Of a DNA stretch of 64,000 nucleotides, positions 42,936 through 52,926 are shown one piece after another (the stretch's first letter is position 1; every line of letters begins with the position of its first letter). This stretch comes from an uncultured Persicobacter sp. (GTDB taxonomy: Bacteria > Bacteroidota > Bacteroidia > Cytophagales > Cyclobacteriaceae), in the NCBI GenBank assembly GCA_947498325.1, contig CANMKE010000002.1, positions 62,001 to 126,000 of the forward strand, in the 5' to 3' direction. The notes beneath the pieces were generated by a model. The model searched no databases, was not told the DNA's origin, and worked only from the letters and a program-made list of their open reading frames with translations. The translations under genes and the position numbers were made by a program.

Positions 42936-45827
42936 TTAACTCAGCAACGATTCAATATCATGGGGCGTCAATTCTTTCACAAAGTGTTCCTCCGTGGTAA
43001 TTAAAGCATCTGCGAGCTGTTTTTTATTCTGCTGAAGTGCCAAAATCTTTTCCTCCACCGTTCCCTTACCAATAAATTTGTAGGTAAAGACCTTGTTCTT
43101 TTGCCCAATACGGTGCGCCCTGTCAACGGCCTGCTGTTCTATTGCAGGGTTCCACCAGGGGTCAAGGATAAACACATAATCTGCCTTGGTCAGGTTCAGG
43201 CCTACACCTCCTGCCTTCAGAGAAATCAGGAATACCTGTATCTCCTCATTTTGCTGAAAATGATCTACCGCCTTTTGGCGATCCTTCGTGGTACCATCCA
43301 GGTAAGCGTAATCAATATTTTTGGCTTCGAGCTGATTTTTCACCAGGCTCAGGTGCTTCACATACTGGCTGAAAATCAAAATTTTGTGCCCTTCAGAAAT
43401 ACCATTCTCCAAAGTGGTCATCATATCGTTCATTTTCCCCGATTCCCCAGAAAAGTTGGGTTCCACCAGCGCAGGGTGATTGGCAATTTGCCGTAGCTTC
43501 GACAAGCCCTGCAAAAGGGTAAAGTGAGATTTCTTGATGCCCTCCATTTCTATTTGTCCCATGATCAGGTCACGGTAATAACTCTTCACCTGATCATAGC
43601 ATTTCTTTTGCTCAGGCGACATGGTCGAGAACTTCACATTCACAATTTTCTCTGGCAACTCTTTAGCCACCTGCGATTTATGTCGTCGGAGAATAAAAGG
43701 CTTAATAAGACTGTTCAGCTTGAGCGTCTTGGCCTCATCCTTCTTCTTCTCAATAGGGTTGAGGTATTCGTTTTTGAAGAACGTCTGCCCGCCCAGCAAG
43801 CCAGGATTTACAAAGGACATCTGCGACCATAAATCCATTGTACTATTTTCCAGCGGTGTTCCCGTCAGGATCAGGCGATGCTTGGAATTCAATTGCTGAA
43901 CAGCTTGGGTGATGTTCGAGCCTGGATTCTTAATGGCCTGCGATTCATCGAGAATCACATAGTTGAAATAGAATTTCGACAGCAAATCAATATCAAGACG
44001 GACAATTCCATAGGAGGTCAGGATTAAATCGTACTGACTGAACTTTGCGACATCCTTATCCCGATTTGTTCCTGTATAAATGAAAACCTTCAGGTCTGGG
44101 GTAAACTTCTTAGCTTCAATTTCCCAGTTATAAATCAGGGAAGTAGGCATGGCAAGTAGGGAAGTCCCTTGGCTGGCACCCTCTTTATTGGCTTGTAATA
44201 AAGCCAAAGTCTGAACGGTCTTCCCAAGCCCCATATCATCTGCAAGGCAACCACCGAAGTTGTATTGCGCTAAAAAGCGCATCCAGTTGTAACCTGCATG
44301 CTGGTATGGCCTAAGCTCTCCCTTAAAGCCCTCGGGCAGGGAATAATTTTCAATTTTATCAAAGTCTTTAAGTCGCTGCAGCTTTTCGTCCATGGCCACC
44401 TTGGCCGAATGTTCTTCTTCGAGAGCTTCAACGAGGGTCAGGTGATGCTTCTTCAGTATGAACCCTTCTTGATCATCAGGGTGCTCTTCGAGAAATCCGA
44501 CAAGGTCTGCATATTTGGTGTACCATTCAGTAGGCACCAAAGCCAGTTCGCCATTGGGCAGGTTGATCATCCCATCTTTGCGCATGGCATGGCGAAGCTC
44601 CTTAATGCTGATTTTATACTTCCCAAAATAGATATTGGCATTGATATCAAACCAGTCAATGTTTTCATTGATCTCCAGCTCAAATTTGGATTCTCCAACA
44701 AAGAAGCTGCGGCCATTTTCCTGCGCTTCCTGAAGGAATACAAACTGTTTGTCTTCCAAATAGCTGTGGTTATTATTCAGCCACGCCATTCCTTCTGCCA
44801 GAGGCGCTACCCATTCGGTATGCTCTTCTCCAGAAAGTTCCCGAAGCTGTTTTTTAAAATTATTCTCCTGTGCTAAATTTCTTTTAATTCTGAAGAAAGT
44901 AAACTGCCCTTGTGCTTCCTGCATTTCCACCCCAAAAGGGTGAAACTCTCCGCCATCGAAAATATAGTCACCGTAAGCAAAATCAAGCTTCAACGAGATC
45001 ATCGCCTCGGCTTTGCTTTCTGTAGATTCAGGCACAATTTCATGGTAACGCAGCAATGGCTTCGGACTTTTCTCTTCCGTAAAAACCTGAAAAACATCTG
45101 ATTTTACATTGAAGGTCGCCACCATCGGCTTAACGAACTTTCTGAAATAATTCCCCTTGATGGCATCATCAATCTTGATGTAGTGCTTATTCAGGAATGG
45201 TTTCAGCTTACGGCCATCAACAGGAAGTTTGAAGTGATATACTGTTTTATTGGCCACCAGCCAGGCAGGGTCATCGCAGAGCAAAAAGGAGTTATTTTGC
45301 TTGAACTGTACCTGATCCCCTTCGCAATACACAATAGGGAAATAGCGGATGTGTCCAAAATTCTGATAGAAATGAAAGCGTAAGGTGGCTTTTTCGGGCG
45401 CCCACTGCAATTCTCCATCAGCGGGGTAGCCGTCTTTGCCCATTTCATAAATTGGCTTACCGACCAGCTTACTCAGGAGCAGGGCACGTTGCTTTTCCAG
45501 GTAGAGATCAATCTGTTCCTTGATTCCTCCTTTGTCCTCTTTGTACTGCTTTACAAAAAAATCGCTCAGGCTTGTATGCTTTTTGGAATACCTTCGCATG
45601 ATGGCGTCCTGTTGCATAGAATCAATAATGTCTATCAATTCATAGTCACGGCGATCAAGTCCCTTGGCAAACTCAGGGGCATTTTGTGAGGATATATTTT
45701 GATAACTCAGGGTCAGCTGGTTTTTATGGTCTACTTGCACCACAAAAGACTCAAAAAGGTACCCGAGGTATTCATGTTCAAATAGGGAATAGATGAGCTT
45801 AAACGGCTGATCAATGGCTACTTTCAT
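42936..45827 (-). CDS. SNF2-family DEAD/DEAH-box ATPase
   Basis: 963 aa from the ATG at 45827. The long N-terminal half (about 1-500) is a lineage-typical unknown region; the SNF2 ATPase follows with Walker A ADDMGLGKTVQTLALL, box II LDESQAIKN, box III LTGTPLENS, and helicase C-terminal motifs IFSQYVKHLSLV, YLDGTTKDRQKAVDHF and VDRAHRIGQKNKV. It is a dsDNA translocase probably remodelling nucleic-acid-protein complexes (RapA-like role possible). No restriction or defence genes adjoin it. Confidence 0.92.
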   Translation of the reverse strand: MKVAIDQPFKLIYSLFEHEYLGYLFESFVVQVDHKNQLTLSYQNISSQNAPEFAKGLDRRDYELIDIIDSMQQDAIMRRYSKKHTSLSDFFVKQYKEDKGGIKEQIDLYLEKQRALLLSKLVGKPIYEMGKDGYPADGELQWAPEKATLRFHFYQNFGHIRYFPIVYCEGDQVQFKQNNSFLLCDDPAWLVANKTVYHFKLPVDGRKLKPFLNKHYIKIDDAIKGNYFRKFVKPMVATFNVKSDVFQVFTEEKSPKPLLRYHEIVPESTESKAEAMISLKLDFAYGDYIFDGGEFHPFGVEMQEAQGQFTFFRIKRNLAQENNFKKQLRELSGEEHTEWVAPLAEGMAWLNNNHSYLEDKQFVFLQEAQENGRSFFVGESKFELEINENIDWFDINANIYFGKYKISIKELRHAMRKDGMINLPNGELALVPTEWYTKYADLVGFLEEHPDDQEGFILKKHHLTLVEALEEEHSAKVAMDEKLQRLKDFDKIENYSLPEGFKGELRPYQHAGYNWMRFLAQYNFGGCLADDMGLGKTVQTLALLQANKEGASQGTSLLAMPTSLIYNWEIEAKKFTPDLKVFIYTGTNRDKDVAKFSQYDLILTSYGIVRLDIDLLSKFYFNYVILDESQAIKNPGSNITQAVQQLNSKHRLILTGTPLENSTMDLWSQMSFVNPGLLGGQTFFKNEYLNPIEKKKDEAKTLKLNSLIKPFILRRHKSQVAKELPEKIVNVKFSTMSPEQKKCYDQVKSYYRDLIMGQIEMEGIKKSHFTLLQGLSKLRQIANHPALVEPNFSGESGKMNDMMTTLENGISEGHKILIFSQYVKHLSLVKNQLEAKNIDYAYLDGTTKDRQKAVDHFQQNEEIQVFLISLKAGGVGLNLTKADYVFILDPWWNPAIEQQAVDRAHRIGQKNKVFTYKFIGKGTVEEKILALQQNKKQLADALITTEEHFVKELTPHDIESLLS

Positions 45828-45979
45828 CAAAAATAATTTATTCGTGAATACGCAAAATAAGGGAATTTCTCAACTAATGAAATGAAAACTACTTTGTAAG
45901 CGTGTGGATTCAATCCATATTTTGAATATTTGCATTAATTAAAATATTCTCCTTTAGCGGTTAAAAAAAATAATGATAT

Positions 45980-46159
45980 ATGAATAGTGGGTGGTTACAT
46001 AAATTAGCGTGGATTTTGGTGATCGGTGCGATGATCATGTTTTATGCCTCATTGCGTTTTGAGCAACATAAAGTGCTGCTGACCTTCTGTGCTGCAGGGG
46101 TGATCGGTGTGGCGTATTTGGTTGATTATTACGCCAAAAAGAAAAATAAAGAAAATTGA
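45980..46159 (+). CDS. Small two-span membrane protein (59 aa), hypothetical
   Basis: ATG at 45980, TGA at 46157-46159, 59 codons. Two hydrophobic stretches (about 9-24, LAWILVIGAMIMFYAS, and 32-48, VLLTFCAAGVIGVAYLV), then a basic tail YYAKKKNKEN. The composition is that of a real small inner-membrane protein with a positive-inside tail. No family recognised. Upstream is an AT-rich divergent gap with the SNF2-family gene. Confidence 0.6.
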   Translation: MNSGWLHKLAWILVIGAMIMFYASLRFEQHKVLLTFCAAGVIGVAYLVDYYAKKKNKEN

Positions 46160-46312
46160 ACTATCAGTAGGGGAAGTAATAGCTGTAAACAGGCTTAATT
46201 CCTCAAAAACAGCCCATTATAGCTTATTTCAGACTGATAAAAATCATGAATTCTCAGCGCTATTTTGTGGGTGATTTGCTTGCAAATAACGTTTTCAACA
46301 AATAAAGCCGAC
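46160..46312. other. Intergenic segment before DnaA-box triplet
   Basis: No coding frame of note between the small membrane ORF and the DnaA boxes. Sequence is plain AT-rich. Confidence 0.4.
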
Positions 46313-46344
46313 TTATCCACAGTAGTTATCCACACTGTGGATAA
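46313..46344. promoter_or_regulatory. Triplet of perfect DnaA boxes
   Basis: Three exact 9-mers within 32 bp: TTATCCACA at 46313-46321 and 46326-46334, and the inverted TGTGGATAA at 46336-46344. They lie in the gap downstream of mgsA, outside any ORF, and next to a strong terminator. They may act as a DnaA-titrating or regulatory locus. Confidence 0.75.
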
Positions 46345-46345
46345 A

Positions 46346-46377
46346 AATAAAGCCTCAGCGAAAACTGAGGCTTTATT
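46346..46377. terminator. Bidirectional terminator downstream of mgsA
   Basis: 13-bp stem AATAAAGCCTCAG / CTGAGGCTTTATT with a 6-base loop, adjoining the DnaA-box triplet. It is about 100 bp from the mgsA stop. Confidence 0.85.
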
Positions 46378-46473
46378 TATGGTATAATTTTAATAATTTA
46401 CTTATAAAATTACAAAGAGAGTGTATTGTTGACTTGGCAGGTGTATGATTCCACCTGCGTCATCATTTTTTAT

Positions 46474-46920
46474 CTATTCAATCGTACGGTTCAGGTACTC
46501 ATCAAAATCAACGGCATCAGCGGCATATTCCGACTCAAAATACGGAGAGCTCAATAAGAAATCCGCAGAAGCAATATTACTTGCAACAGGAATATTATAT
46601 ACCACTGCAATACGCAATAAAGCTTTGATGTCTGGATCGTGAGGCTGTTGCTCCAATGGATCCCAGAAGAAAATCAAAAAATCTATTTCTCCTTCAGCAA
46701 TCTTAGCACCAATCTGCTGGTCACCGCCTAAAGGTCCGCTGAAGAATCGGTTGACTTTAATATCGAGCGTCTCTTCGAGCAATTTTCCTGTTGTTCCAGT
46801 AGCAAAGATATTATGCTTACCCAATTTTTCTTTATGCTTTTTAGCCCAATCCATCATCGCTTTCTTGCGATTGTCATGCGCCACCAAGGCGATATTTTTA
46901 TACTTACCTAATGTTGCCAT
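46474..46920 (-). CDS. mgsA: Methylglyoxal synthase
   Basis: 148 aa enzyme converting dihydroxyacetone phosphate to methylglyoxal and phosphate. The N-terminal VAHDNRKKAMMDWAK, the ATGTTGKLLEE phosphate loop, SGPLGGDQQIGAKIAEGEID (catalytic Asp in GGDQQIG) and WDPLEQQPHDPDIKALLR are characteristic. Normal length. It forms a bypass of lower glycolysis under phosphate limitation. It stands alone; DnaA boxes and a terminator lie after it. Confidence 0.96.
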   Translation of the reverse strand: MATLGKYKNIALVAHDNRKKAMMDWAKKHKEKLGKHNIFATGTTGKLLEETLDIKVNRFFSGPLGGDQQIGAKIAEGEIDFLIFFWDPLEQQPHDPDIKALLRIAVVYNIPVASNIASADFLLSSPYFESEYAADAVDFDEYLNRTIE

Positions 46921-47001
46921 AAAAAATTAAATCAAATTTATATCCTAACAAAGAAGCACAATGTCAAGGAAAAATCCTTGCAATGTCACATAAATTCAGC
47001 A

Positions 47002-50000
47002 CTAAAAGCCATCATCTTCATCATCATAAAGGCTGTCTTCATCGTCCTGCTGTTCCTGCTGAGGTTCAGGTTTTACGACTTCTTCCTCTTTTTTCTTTTT
47101 CCCTTTCCGTTTGCGCCCTTTCTTTTCCTTCTTGGGCTTTTGCGCCTCCTCGTTTTTCAGTTCTTCCTCTCCGAAGCCATCGTCTTCAGTAACCTCATCT
47201 TGCTCTACAGACTCACTCACAGGGGCATTACTTTCATTTTCATCTTCCTCCACGGCATCATCATACAGGCTTTCATCATCGTCGCTGAAGATAATATTTT
47301 CCGTATTTTCATCTTCTTCAAGGCTACCCGCATCAAAGAACGGATCTCCTGAGTCTTCGGTGAGCGATGGTTCCGAGATCACAAACTCCTCTTCAATATC
47401 AAGATAAATCAGTCGGAATCTATTGACATAGTTCATCACTTCCTCCTTATCAGAAATCGCCATAATAAACTCTCCCATTTTCGCTTTGTCAACATTACTC
47501 TTCTTGATCACCGCCTCGTTGTAAACAGGGTCGGCAGAGTAGGTGGAGAAGCGATTTTCCGAATAATTGTAATTCAGATAATACCAGGCTTCTTGCCCTG
47601 CACTCAGGAAGAGATTGACAATATCGCCATCAACGGTTTTCTTCACCTCCAGATAGCCTTCGGTTTTGGCGTTGATATCAATACCCAAAATATTGGAGAT
47701 ACCGATATTTCCAACCGAGTACCAGGCCGTCTGATCCTGCGACCACTCCATGTCGAAGTTTGAAAGTACAATTCCCCGCTGCAATTTTCTCGACATCTTT
47801 ACCAAAGGAGCATAATCTGTCGATAGCATGGTTTCGTAATTCTTCGTTGCCCGATCCCCAATAATTTCACTGACCTTATAGAATAGTTGCGTCAGGTCAT
47901 CGTTGGCTTTGGCTAATCCTTTATCCTCTGCCGCCAAATTAATGGTATTGGCCATGGAGGTCAGGGAAGCACTCGGAAGGATGGTTTCTATGGTTGTAAA
48001 ACCATTGAACTTAACCGTATTGTTGTTCAGGTTTCCAGAACCAATTGCAGAAGCATTCAGCCTGAATTTAAAGACCTTCGGGTTCAGGTTATTCATCAGA
48101 TCCACTTTCCCCTCAAAGGTAATGTCTGAAGTTTCCTCGTTATAGGTATAGAACTTACCTGCAAAAGAATGCCCACGTGTTTTCATGGTATCCTCCACAA
48201 TGTAGTGGCCTTTCTCCCGATCATAAGAAAGCAGGCCATTGGGAACGAAGAAATCCTGATCCGACATTTGGTGCTTTTCAAAAATAAAGGTGGTGTAAAG
48301 CTGATTGGTACCATCTTCAAAGTGAATTCCTGCAGTCAGAGGATCGCCTTCTTCGGTGATTGCTGAAGCAAAATCGAAAATGATTTCCTGCTGTTCTTCA
48401 TCATTACTTTCGTACACAATCCAGGTATCGTAATCAGGGATATTTTTCAAATCGAGTTTGACAAAACCATTCAGCAAAAGTGGTTTACTGGTTGCGTACA
48501 TGGTTGCGGTACCTTTAAAGTACATTCCCGGAGAAATCAGCAGGTTATCTTCCTCATGAATTTCACCATTGGACTCTGTATGAAGTTGCTTTTTACGGTC
48601 AGGCAATAATTCAAACTGATTAAATTTAATATTGAAAGTATCCTGCACCGCATTTACAAAGCGGTAGGAGGCATCGCCCTCAAATGCTTTACGCGAAAGG
48701 ATATTGATATTTCCGTCGATCAGGTTATGGTAGCCATTGAGGGTATCAATAACCAGGCTCGCATTGGTCAGCTGTGGTAAAACAAAGTTCGGCTGAATGG
48801 TAATTCTGCTGGAATCTGGACTGATCAGGGCATCGGCCACTGTAATGTACGGAATACCTGTCACCTCCATTTCCTGTCGTGCAATATCATAAGAGGCACC
48901 TTCTGCTGAAAACACCAGACTGTCCATATCGGGTCGGGTGGAGTAGAAGTAGGAGTCCTTGATATCAACCTCTTTAGGCTTGTTCATCGTAATGATGTCC
49001 TTATCCAAATCCCAATTCGCTTCCGTAATCGAGGTCTTGGTCATCGCATAAGGGAATGAAATTGCAGCATCACCCTCGACCTCTGGAGATACCTTTGCCA
49101 GGTTTTCTTCGAGGTTGAAATCCACAGAAACATTATCGCCATAAAGGGTCGCCTTGGTGGAATCTTCCGAGTTAATATTAAACTGTGCTTCTTCAGCTTG
49201 CCACTTCAGTTCCTCATACCTGAACTTGTCGGAGGCGGTTTCTGAACCCCGAATATCAAAATTTCCTTTACCCCGCAATCCACTGTGCGTAAGTACTGTC
49301 GCCCCTGTCAAATCACCTTCCTCATAAATTTTGATCGGTGTTTCCGTAGTTTGCAGAAACAGGCTGTCCTCGCGTGGCAACCACAACAGTTCCAAGCCTT
49401 CGCCATCTACGGCAGGGTAGCTGATCCCTGCAAAATCTCCCGCCTCAATGGTTGAATGACTTGAAGACGCCCGCATGGAATCCTGATACATGGTGTATTT
49501 TGTGGCAAAGGTTTTACTGGAAAGCAACTCAAAGTGCCCCTTTCCTTGCAGCCCTTGTTTATCGAGTCTTACTTCATCATAAATAATACCGTCGGTATCA
49601 TAAAGCGCATATCCTTCCTCAGGGACTTTATGCACAAAGCCCAGGGAATTATCTGGCATAATCGACAATTTCTCTTCAAAGTCAGGGAAAATTCCCCCAC
49701 TGACAAAGCGCCCCTGAAAACCAATAGCGGAAGGATCGCCACCTGCCAGACTATCAATGGAGAAAGGAGGGATGATAAAATAAACCTGACGGTCATAGGC
49801 CTTATCAAGGTAACTGTGGTTATCAAAATACACCACCGCGCCGCGTTCTGCATCGAATCGAGGATAACTTGGATACTGCCTGATTCCCGACTTATTTTTT
49901 GGGTTGTTGATATAAAGTGTTCCGTTGGTCGCGCCCATATTGGAGTTCAGACTGGCCGTGAGTTGCTCTTCTGCTGATACCAGGGAGTTGTCTACCTGCC

Positions 50001-52209
50001 TGCGCTCACCACTTACGGAGTCAGGCAAATAGAACCTGATGGAGTCAATTTTATTAAGCTGAATCAAAAAGCTGTCGTAGCGAAAAACGAAATCCGTTCC
50101 GATGAACTCAAAATTCCCTGAAAACAGGTGACCGTTAAAGGTAAAGTCCCGCTTACCAATCAAATCTATCTGCTCAGATTCAGGCTGAATATACACATCG
50201 AGCTTTTCACTGATATAAAACTTATTGATCCCGCGTACAGTCATCTTTTTCTCATCGAGGTGCAAAGTCGCATTCGGAGCACTATTGGTTCGCGAAGGTA
50301 TCGTCAGGTCGTCATAATCTTTTTTGTGACGGAAGGAGGCGTTGTAATGATTGGTTTTATCCTTTACCGTAATGATGGTCGTTTCTGGATCGTAGTCAAT
50401 AAAACCACCCTCACGTGCCTTAAACATCGCCTGCTGTACAATCTTGGGGTCTTTTTTGATCGATTCAGCAAAATCGTACATCCCGAAAGATTTCGACCGT
50501 ATCTTTTGACTATAATAGTTCAGGGCATTCAGTGGATGAAAGCCATAAATGGAGGTCAGGGACTGATAATTTTTCTTATTGAAATAATCTCTCGACTCAA
50601 AAAAAGCGGGACGGTGATCTCTGGCCTGAAAGATAGAAATGTCAAGAGAATCCTGATTCAGCTTCCAGCGCAGGTAATCTGCCTTAATGTCCATATCAAA
50701 AAAGGTGACCTGAAAGGGAGCCATTTCGTTTACGCCTTTTCGCTTGAGGGCGTGAAGGGTAGTATCTGCCTGGCGGTAATCAATTTCCATCTCTGGATGA
50801 TAGAGAGAATCTCGGCCATATTTTATCGTCAGTGCACCATTATTAACATGGAATGCCGAGTCGGTATATTCTACCAAACCTGAAGCGATCCTGAACGAGC
50901 GGTTGCCTGTACCTGCATACTTGACTTCACTTCCGCCACCAAATATAGAATTGGAAGACGATCGCAATCCCCAAAGGGAGAAACCTCCCTGATAGCTGAA
51001 ATTATTATCTATGAAAGTTTTAAGCTCAATGTCGCTTCCGTAGGAAGTAAACCTTGGATAGGAGGGAACCGCATTTTTCTTCTTGCGAACACTCTTAAAA
51101 TCAAATACACCGAGGGTGGGCTGGCGAAGTTTTTCTGGGTAGTAAAGTGTTGCTTTTTCTACACCAAACTTGGGTTGCCTAACATTGAAGTGAAATTTTG
51201 TAAATGTACAGTAAGGGCTGTTTTCTTCCCATCCGCCCGTAGACGACCAATCCATTTTTCCTGAATAGGCGACAAAAATACCCTCTTTTAATAAAAAATC
51301 CCCTTGAACATCCATCACCACAACGGAATCAAAAGGCGTCTGAAATACCAGGTTTACCCGATCAAAATGAATATAAGGACCTTCGATCGCAGGAGCATCA
51401 TCCTGAATAAAGCTATCAATCCGCTCCTCGAGCGTCATTTTATTCTCATCCTCCACAATTACATTGTCACCCCAATTGTCGGCAACATCATCGGCGGAAC
51501 TCCAGCCTCCATCGTCATCGGTACTGCTGTCGTCGGTGGTACTATCGTCCGTGCTGTCGCCCCAGTCCCAGCTTCCCCAATTATCGTCACTTTCCTGCTC
51601 CGAACTATCGTTTTCTGTATCATCCGCAGGTTCAGTATTCCAGTCATCATCGCTGCTTTGCTGTTCTTCTTCACTGCTTTCCTCCGTTGGTACATAAGCC
51701 GCAACGCTCTCATACTTTAGCGAAAATTGTGCATCTTCCCCTATCAGTTTAAAGAAATTGGTATAATTAAGCGCCTGATTTGCCATGAAGGTATGCAGCG
51801 CCTCGGTCATCATAATAAAATCCTTGGGAGATAATTCGACGATCCCTTTTTCAAGCTGATCGAGTAGTGCATCGTACTGCACAACAGAAAGACCGGTAAC
51901 GTATCGGGCCGATGTCAGGGTGGAAGTAACCTCGTACAGGAAGGGTTTCGCGCGCCACTGCTTCTCCACCATTTTACTGTACAATTTATAGATTCTATCT
52001 TTCTGACTTGATGACAGGCTTCCACCTGTCCAAAGGGAATCAAATTGCTGACCTGTTGATAAAAAACGGTCAGACTTGCCTGCTTTCATAACTTCAAGCA
52101 CACGAATATTCAGCGAATCCATATGTTCCGCAGGCTTCATACGTTGTGCATAGCTGCTCGAAAAGCAGGAAATGAAGGCAATAAAAAATAATATTAACAG
52201 TCGATGCAT
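47002..52209 (-). CDS. Giant secreted acidic protein, hypothetical
   Basis: 1735 aa from MHRLLILFFIAFISCFSSSYAQ (signal peptide); starts 12 or 18 bases upstream are also open. Residues ~180-255 are a low-complexity D/S/E/W-rich linker. From about 275 to 1580 it is a long strand-rich region of repeated short segments (e.g. GKGHFELLSSKTFATKY, GKGNFDIRGSETASDKF; YPSYPRF appears twice as SYPRF), suggestive of a beta-helix or OstA-like ladder. The last ~140 residues are very acidic with a K-rich patch. No known family assigned; probably a periplasmic or outer-membrane scaffold (inference). Confidence 0.75.
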   Translation of the reverse strand: MHRLLILFFIAFISCFSSSYAQRMKPAEHMDSLNIRVLEVMKAGKSDRFLSTGQQFDSLWTGGSLSSSQKDRIYKLYSKMVEKQWRAKPFLYEVTSTLTSARYVTGLSVVQYDALLDQLEKGIVELSPKDFIMMTEALHTFMANQALNYTNFFKLIGEDAQFSLKYESVAAYVPTEESSEEEQQSSDDDWNTEPADDTENDSSEQESDDNWGSWDWGDSTDDSTTDDSSTDDDGGWSSADDVADNWGDNVIVEDENKMTLEERIDSFIQDDAPAIEGPYIHFDRVNLVFQTPFDSVVVMDVQGDFLLKEGIFVAYSGKMDWSSTGGWEENSPYCTFTKFHFNVRQPKFGVEKATLYYPEKLRQPTLGVFDFKSVRKKKNAVPSYPRFTSYGSDIELKTFIDNNFSYQGGFSLWGLRSSSNSIFGGGSEVKYAGTGNRSFRIASGLVEYTDSAFHVNNGALTIKYGRDSLYHPEMEIDYRQADTTLHALKRKGVNEMAPFQVTFFDMDIKADYLRWKLNQDSLDISIFQARDHRPAFFESRDYFNKKNYQSLTSIYGFHPLNALNYYSQKIRSKSFGMYDFAESIKKDPKIVQQAMFKAREGGFIDYDPETTIITVKDKTNHYNASFRHKKDYDDLTIPSRTNSAPNATLHLDEKKMTVRGINKFYISEKLDVYIQPESEQIDLIGKRDFTFNGHLFSGNFEFIGTDFVFRYDSFLIQLNKIDSIRFYLPDSVSGERRQVDNSLVSAEEQLTASLNSNMGATNGTLYINNPKNKSGIRQYPSYPRFDAERGAVVYFDNHSYLDKAYDRQVYFIIPPFSIDSLAGGDPSAIGFQGRFVSGGIFPDFEEKLSIMPDNSLGFVHKVPEEGYALYDTDGIIYDEVRLDKQGLQGKGHFELLSSKTFATKYTMYQDSMRASSSHSTIEAGDFAGISYPAVDGEGLELLWLPREDSLFLQTTETPIKIYEEGDLTGATVLTHSGLRGKGNFDIRGSETASDKFRYEELKWQAEEAQFNINSEDSTKATLYGDNVSVDFNLEENLAKVSPEVEGDAAISFPYAMTKTSITEANWDLDKDIITMNKPKEVDIKDSYFYSTRPDMDSLVFSAEGASYDIARQEMEVTGIPYITVADALISPDSSRITIQPNFVLPQLTNASLVIDTLNGYHNLIDGNINILSRKAFEGDASYRFVNAVQDTFNIKFNQFELLPDRKKQLHTESNGEIHEEDNLLISPGMYFKGTATMYATSKPLLLNGFVKLDLKNIPDYDTWIVYESNDEEQQEIIFDFASAITEEGDPLTAGIHFEDGTNQLYTTFIFEKHQMSDQDFFVPNGLLSYDREKGHYIVEDTMKTRGHSFAGKFYTYNEETSDITFEGKVDLMNNLNPKVFKFRLNASAIGSGNLNNNTVKFNGFTTIETILPSASLTSMANTINLAAEDKGLAKANDDLTQLFYKVSEIIGDRATKNYETMLSTDYAPLVKMSRKLQRGIVLSNFDMEWSQDQTAWYSVGNIGISNILGIDINAKTEGYLEVKKTVDGDIVNLFLSAGQEAWYYLNYNYSENRFSTYSADPVYNEAVIKKSNVDKAKMGEFIMAISDKEEVMNYVNRFRLIYLDIEEEFVISEPSLTEDSGDPFFDAGSLEEDENTENIIFSDDDESLYDDAVEEDENESNAPVSESVEQDEVTEDDGFGEEELKNEEAQKPKKEKKGRKRKGKKKKEEEVVKPEPQQEQQDDEDSLYDDEDDGF

Positions 52210-52257
52210 ATAGGCTTGCATTAGCAAATTTAAGCGATGTTCTTAGCAATATAAATA

Positions 52258-52845
52258 TTAACGAACCCAACGAACTTTTTCAGACAATGGTGCTCTTTTA
52301 TGTTTTAGGGGCCATTTTTCTGGTACTCCTAAATATAAAAATCCTAAGAGCTGATCTTCCTCTCCAAGATCAAAAAATGCCTTGGCCTCAGGAAAATAAG
52401 TTACGCCCCCCGATCCCCAATAACAGCCGATGCCATAGGCGGTAGCGGAAAGGTACATGTTCTGAACGGCCATAGCCACCGCAGCGACTTCCTCAACTTC
52501 AGGCACTAATTGCTTGGGATCTCTGCGCATTCCAATCGCAATGATATGGGAGGATTTCAATGGTTTATTCGCCAATTTCTGAAATTTTTCTTCCTTGAAA
52601 GTCCCCTGCTCCTCTGCTACTTTTTTGTAAAGTGTGGACTGAAAATCAGCCAGCTGTTGCAGGCCAGCACCAGTAAATACGGTAAATGCCCAAGGCTGCG
52701 TCAGTTTGTGCGTAGGTGCCCAACGGGCATTTTCAAGAAGCTGTTCAATAACTCCATCGTCAATCACTTCACCAGTGTATTGGTCGGGATAGATGGATCT
52801 GCGTTTGGCGATCAGCTGGTCGATATAGTCTGTTGGGAGGTTCAT
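52258..52845 (-). CDS. Nitroreductase-family protein
   Basis: 195 aa FMN-dependent reductase. N-terminal KRRSIYPDQYTGEVI, WAPTHKLTQPWAF (FMN contact), AVAMAVQNMYLSATAYGIGCYWGSGG and GFLYLGVPEK are family landmarks. It resembles the YdjA/TdsD-like short group. Reduces nitro or quinone substrates with NAD(P)H; the physiological substrate is unknown. Not clearly in an operon with the neighbouring TPR gene, which ends in its own terminator. Confidence 0.9.
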   Translation of the reverse strand: MNLPTDYIDQLIAKRRSIYPDQYTGEVIDDGVIEQLLENARWAPTHKLTQPWAFTVFTGAGLQQLADFQSTLYKKVAEEQGTFKEEKFQKLANKPLKSSHIIAIGMRRDPKQLVPEVEEVAAVAMAVQNMYLSATAYGIGCYWGSGGVTYFPEAKAFFDLGEEDQLLGFLYLGVPEKWPLKHKRAPLSEKVRWVR

Positions 52846-52880
52846 GATTTGTAATATTTCAATTTACACAACAAAAGAAC

Positions 52881-52910
52881 AAAAAAGGAAGAAATATTAT
52901 TCCTTCCTTT
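52881..52910 (-). terminator. Terminator of TPR gene
   Basis: On the minus strand AAAGGAAG - 11-base loop - CTTCCTTT followed by T, about 17 bp after the TPR gene stop. Confidence 0.75.
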
Positions 52911-52926
52911 ACATTTATTCTTTCGG

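Noticed and set aside
45896-45960. AAGCGTGTGGATTCAAT as a fourth copy of the dispersed repeat
   Set aside because: Only the first ten bases resemble the repeat end; the conserved core and hairpin are absent.
50128-50883. 251-codon plus-strand frame opposite the giant protein
   Set aside because: Antisense shadow of a 1735-codon frame.
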